This document shows positions 15,437 to 17,895 of a stretch of DNA of 17,895 nucleotides, one piece after another. The translations under genes were made by a program, and so were the position numbers. Source of the stretch: an uncultured Nitrospira sp. (GTDB lineage Bacteria; Nitrospirota; Nitrospiria; Nitrospirales; UBA8639). The DNA is taken from positions 42,275 through 60,169 of the forward strand of contig CABVRQ010000016.1 in NCBI GenBank assembly GCA_902500695.1. The letters are read 5' to 3'. The notes below the pieces were generated by a model. That model did no database searches. It was not told where the DNA came from and saw only the letters and a list, made by a program, of their open reading frames with translations. Position 1 is the stretch's first letter, and every line of letters begins with the position of its first letter.

Positions 15437-16177
15437 ATGTCTAACCGTAAACGAATGCCAAAGGAAATACATGGGCATCCCCAAGTGGTAGGGATTGCTC
15501 CCAACTGGAAGGTTGAGGATACCTATCCCTCCTCTCAGAGTTTAAATGACACCTTTTGGCGGTGGGAATTTCTCCGTCGGCGTTCAGATTACCGGAAGGA
15601 TTGGGAGCAACATTACTTGCAAACATATGATTTTGATTTGTCCTGTGCCAAAGATCCTCAGTATCCCACCCGATATCGAAAAAAAGTTTTTACGCCTGAT
15701 CATCCGGCATTTAAAGCCCGAATGCCGAATTCATTAGAGAAATATCATCTCAGTGGGCTTCCCAATCCCTCTATTGCGAAACCCTGGATGTTGTCATTTG
15801 ATTCGAATTACGGTCGGATCTATTTCGGACAGGGACCGGATTGGCTGGGTGGAGGTGAAGAGGTCAGCTTGTGTTTGTCGGAATGGCGAATGGCGGCTGT
15901 GTTTGATCTGAAAAAGCCCTTGTTGGCTCAGATCGAAAAAGTTAAGGCAGATCTTATGGAATGGCAAAAACATCAGGTGGGTCGAAGTCTCGAACGGCGA
16001 AAATGTCGTGATGAATGGCCAATGTATCTACGTGTGTTGGATGCGGTGGATCTGGGGGTGCCATTTCAGGAAATCGGACGAACCCTATTCGACCTTCACG
16101 ATGATGAAATATGCGAAGCACGAGCCAATCAATTGTATAAACGTGCCTGTCAAATCAGTGTGCATTTTCCTGTGTAA
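15437..16177 (+). CDS. DUF6499-like putative transcriptional regulator
   Basis: The 246-residue protein has an N-terminal segment with WRWEFLRRRSDYRKDW (41-56), which fits the WEFLRRNpxYrxdW signature of the DUF6499 transcriptional-regulator-like domain. Its C-terminal part has FDLKKPLLAQIEK (156-168) and MYLRVLDAVDLGVPFQEIG (196-214), which resembles the DUF2285/RovC-like DNA-binding region found with that domain. The middle (about 60-150) is not recognised. It has no signal peptide or membrane segment. A perfect AGGAGG precedes the start. It lies 111 bases upstream of the DUF2791-like ATPase gene on the same strand and could control it (inference). Such proteins are common on integrated elements and accessory islands. 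An alternative is a structural protein of an element with a chance WEFLRR match, which I think less likely. Confidence 0.6.
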   Translation: MSNRKRMPKEIHGHPQVVGIAPNWKVEDTYPSSQSLNDTFWRWEFLRRRSDYRKDWEQHYLQTYDFDLSCAKDPQYPTRYRKKVFTPDHPAFKARMPNSLEKYHLSGLPNPSIAKPWMLSFDSNYGRIYFGQGPDWLGGGEEVSLCLSEWRMAAVFDLKKPLLAQIEKVKADLMEWQKHQVGRSLERRKCRDEWPMYLRVLDAVDLGVPFQEIGRTLFDLHDDEICEARANQLYKRACQISVHFPV

Positions 16178-16247
16178 GGGGTTCAGGGTCAAGGGAGCCT
16201 GTCAGAGTATGGTTATGGTCATTGAATCAGGTGCGGAGTGGTGGAAA

Positions 16248-16262
16248 TCTGAAAATTTCAGA
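16248..16262. promoter_or_regulatory. 15-bp palindrome before the ATPase gene
   Basis: TCTGAAA and TTTCAGA flank a single central A, a perfect odd-length dyad 26 bases before the ATPase ATG and just ahead of its GGGGGAAGGA ribosome binding site (16271-16280). The position suits an operator or a translation-control hairpin; the upstream regulator is the obvious candidate to bind it. Confidence 0.4.
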
Positions 16263-16288
16263 ATGTACATGGGGGAAGGAACCGTACA

Positions 16289-17895
16289 ATGAGCAAATTA
16301 ATTGAGGCCTTAAATCGATTACAGTCTGTGAGAACAGAAGAATGTCTCCCTTCCTCCCCTTCTTTGCTCAAGGACTCACGTTCGGACGAGTCGGAATGTG
16401 TGCAACAACATCGGCCAGAGTCGAAGCCCTTGCCAAAGAAAAATATTCACTCCGAGGAGGGTCCACAATTTAATTTGGCTCTCCGTGAATGGCTCGGCAT
16501 CCTTCACCGTGAATATCTTGGGAGTTTCGTCCGTGAGGGAGGAGGAGCGGTCAAATTTGCTGTGTTTCCGAGTGAAGACGTATTGCAAGTCTGCCAACAG
16601 GAATTAGAGGGACTGGCCAAACGTGAAGGATATGTGTTGGCAAAAGTCGACGCGCGATTCACAAAAGCCCACATGGTCGAGCGACTGTTTCAGAAAATTG
16701 CGAAACAAATAGATTGGGATGAGCTCGCCTATCGGTTTGTCCAACGGCTACTCGAGGAGCATGGGCATCAAATTCCTTCAGACCGACAAGAATTCTCGTT
16801 GCGGCAGGTTGCGATGTTAAATGAACGGAAGGAGCCTATGCTCCGACGGGATATTCAAACGTGGATGGAAAAATCGATTGAAGGCGATTCCGGCCTGTGC
16901 CGAGAATTTCGCATGGCGATGATTCGGCTGTGCATGGCTCAGTTGGATGCTGGCGATTCCGATCGTGTCTTGGCCGCAGCGGTGAAAGAGTGGTTGTGTG
17001 GAGACCTTCGGCTGGTGACTGGAGTCAAAAAGGCTCTCATCTATCAAAAAATCTCGCGTCATAATGCACGGTATATGCTGTCTTCTTTAACACGCTGGCT
17101 TCGATTAACGGGACAGGGAGGCCTCCTTCTCTCACTCGATATCTCCCGGTATTTTATGAAAAAGGATGTATTGCCAACTGATGGCTCTCTATCATTTTCT
17201 CCATCAGCCACCATGGATTTATATGAATTGCTTCGTCAATTTATTGATTCCGCTGATGAGATGGAAGGCTTACTGATGGTCGTCTTGTCTCCACAAGATT
17301 TCCTGACCGATTCCCGTCGTGGCGTGGATCGGTACGAGGCGTTGAAGTTGCGAGTGTGGGATGACGTTCGTCCGAAACACCGCCAGAATCCATTGGCGTC
17401 TTTGGTTCGGATTCAAGATGAACATGAGGCGGTCTCTGAAGGAGAAACCGAATCTTCCACCGGGACGCCGGGGAGAATGGCACCAGATGGAGAAGCCCGG
17501 CGTGTCATTGAAGGTCTGCGGGCTGGGGTGCCGAACCGGCATGTGGTGACGACGCTCGGATGTCTTCAGCCTGAGGTGGAGGGACGTTTTCGGCGTTTAT
17601 TAGAAGCCACACAGCAAAATATTACTACGGGTCCGTGCCCTCGTGGCATGGTGATCGAGGGCGAGTTTGGCAGTGGGAAGTCGCATATTCTGGAGTATCT
17701 CCAAAATCTGGCGTTGGATGCCAATTTCATCTGCAGCAGGATTGTGATCAGTAAGGAGACGCCTCTGTACCACCCTGTCCGGCTGTATTATTCCGCGATT
17801 GAAGCCGCTGTGATTCCTGATAAACGAGGGGAAGTGTTTTCGGAAATCGCGGGTCAATGTGATGTCTGGGCACCTCGCTATAAGAATCTTGTGAC
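16289..17895 (+). CDS. Two-domain BREX-type DUF2791-like ATPase, 3' end outside window
   Basis: From ATG 16289 the frame stays open for 535 residues to the right edge. After a polar N-terminus (1-65), residues about 68-370 follow the DUF2791 'BREX system ATP-binding domain' pattern: LREWLGILHREYLGSFVREG, GGGAVKF (84-90), a WLRLTGQGGLLLSLD strand, YELLRQFIDSADEMEGLLMV (about 312-331) and RRGVDRYEAL...DDVRP (343-362). No Walker A is visible there. A Glu/Ser/Pro linker (about 375-400) leads into a second start, ARRVIEGLRAGVPNRHVV, and a true P-loop, GEFGSGKSH (458-466), followed by the family's VISKETPLYHPVRLYYSAIEAA. It should bind and hydrolyse ATP. In BREX-like loci such ATPases (BrxD-like) act in phage defence (family knowledge); the role here is inferred. 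GGGGGAAGGA is the ribosome binding site. Confidence 0.75.
   Translation, partial: MSKLIEALNRLQSVRTEECLPSSPSLLKDSRSDESECVQQHRPESKPLPKKNIHSEEGPQFNLALREWLGILHREYLGSFVREGGGAVKFAVFPSEDVLQVCQQELEGLAKREGYVLAKVDARFTKAHMVERLFQKIAKQIDWDELAYRFVQRLLEEHGHQIPSDRQEFSLRQVAMLNERKEPMLRRDIQTWMEKSIEGDSGLCREFRMAMIRLCMAQLDAGDSDRVLAAAVKEWLCGDLRLVTGVKKALIYQKISRHNARYMLSSLTRWLRLTGQGGLLLSLDISRYFMKKDVLPTDGSLSFSPSATMDLYELLRQFIDSADEMEGLLMVVLSPQDFLTDSRRGVDRYEALKLRVWDDVRPKHRQNPLASLVRIQDEHEAVSEGETESSTGTPGRMAPDGEARRVIEGLRAGVPNRHVVTTLGCLQPEVEGRFRRLLEATQQNITTGPCPRGMVIEGEFGSGKSHILEYLQNLALDANFICSRIVISKETPLYHPVRLYYSAIEAAVIPDKRGEVFSEIAGQCDVWAPRYKNLV

Overview
The window looks like chromosomal DNA of a free-living Gram-negative bacterium. 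The signs are a lipoprotein with a lipobox, an outer-membrane beta-barrel remnant, a membrane-anchored c-type cytochrome and a giant cadherin-repeat surface protein. The gene set and moderate G+C are reminiscent of Nitrospira (Nitrospirota). That is an impression from protein style, not a proof, because no rRNA or other diagnostic marker is present.

Layout. (1) Positions 1-3703, plus strand: the 3' end of a very large repeat-rich surface protein, joined by an ATGA stop/start overlap to a membrane-bound PAS-GGDEF diguanylate cyclase. (2) Positions 4001-8500, minus strand: a TIGR04255-like protein downstream of an HDOD signalling protein, then a DUF3422 membrane protein and a YheT-type alpha/beta hydrolase. 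(3) Positions 8766-9308, plus strand: a membrane-anchored monohaem cytochrome c. (4) Positions 9460-10563, minus strand: an outer-membrane beta-barrel gene broken by one in-frame TAA, and a small Ala/Glu-rich lipoprotein. (5) Positions 11020-11697, plus strand: a protein with the N-terminal fold of DUF4268/NucS-like nucleases, but with the expected catalytic residues replaced. (6) Positions 12316-14650: glutaminyl-tRNA synthetase, convergent with an S4-less RsuA/RluE-type pseudouridine synthase. (7) Positions 14651-15436: an A+T-rich stretch with hairpins and one possible small membrane peptide. (8) Positions 15437-17895, plus strand: a DUF6499-like putative transcriptional regulator, followed by a large ATPase of the BREX-associated DUF2791 type that runs off the right edge.

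How the parts may work together. The surface-protein/diguanylate cyclase pair looks like a cell-surface attachment module with its own c-di-GMP source. The right end looks like the start of an accessory, probably defence-related, cassette. Its ATPase carries two DUF2791-like halves in one chain: the first has no recognisable Walker A, and the second has an intact GxFGxGKSH P-loop. This is the strongest candidate for an under-described system, and its effector genes should lie just beyond position 17895. Between these blocks the genes are ordinary housekeeping or conserved hypothetical ones.
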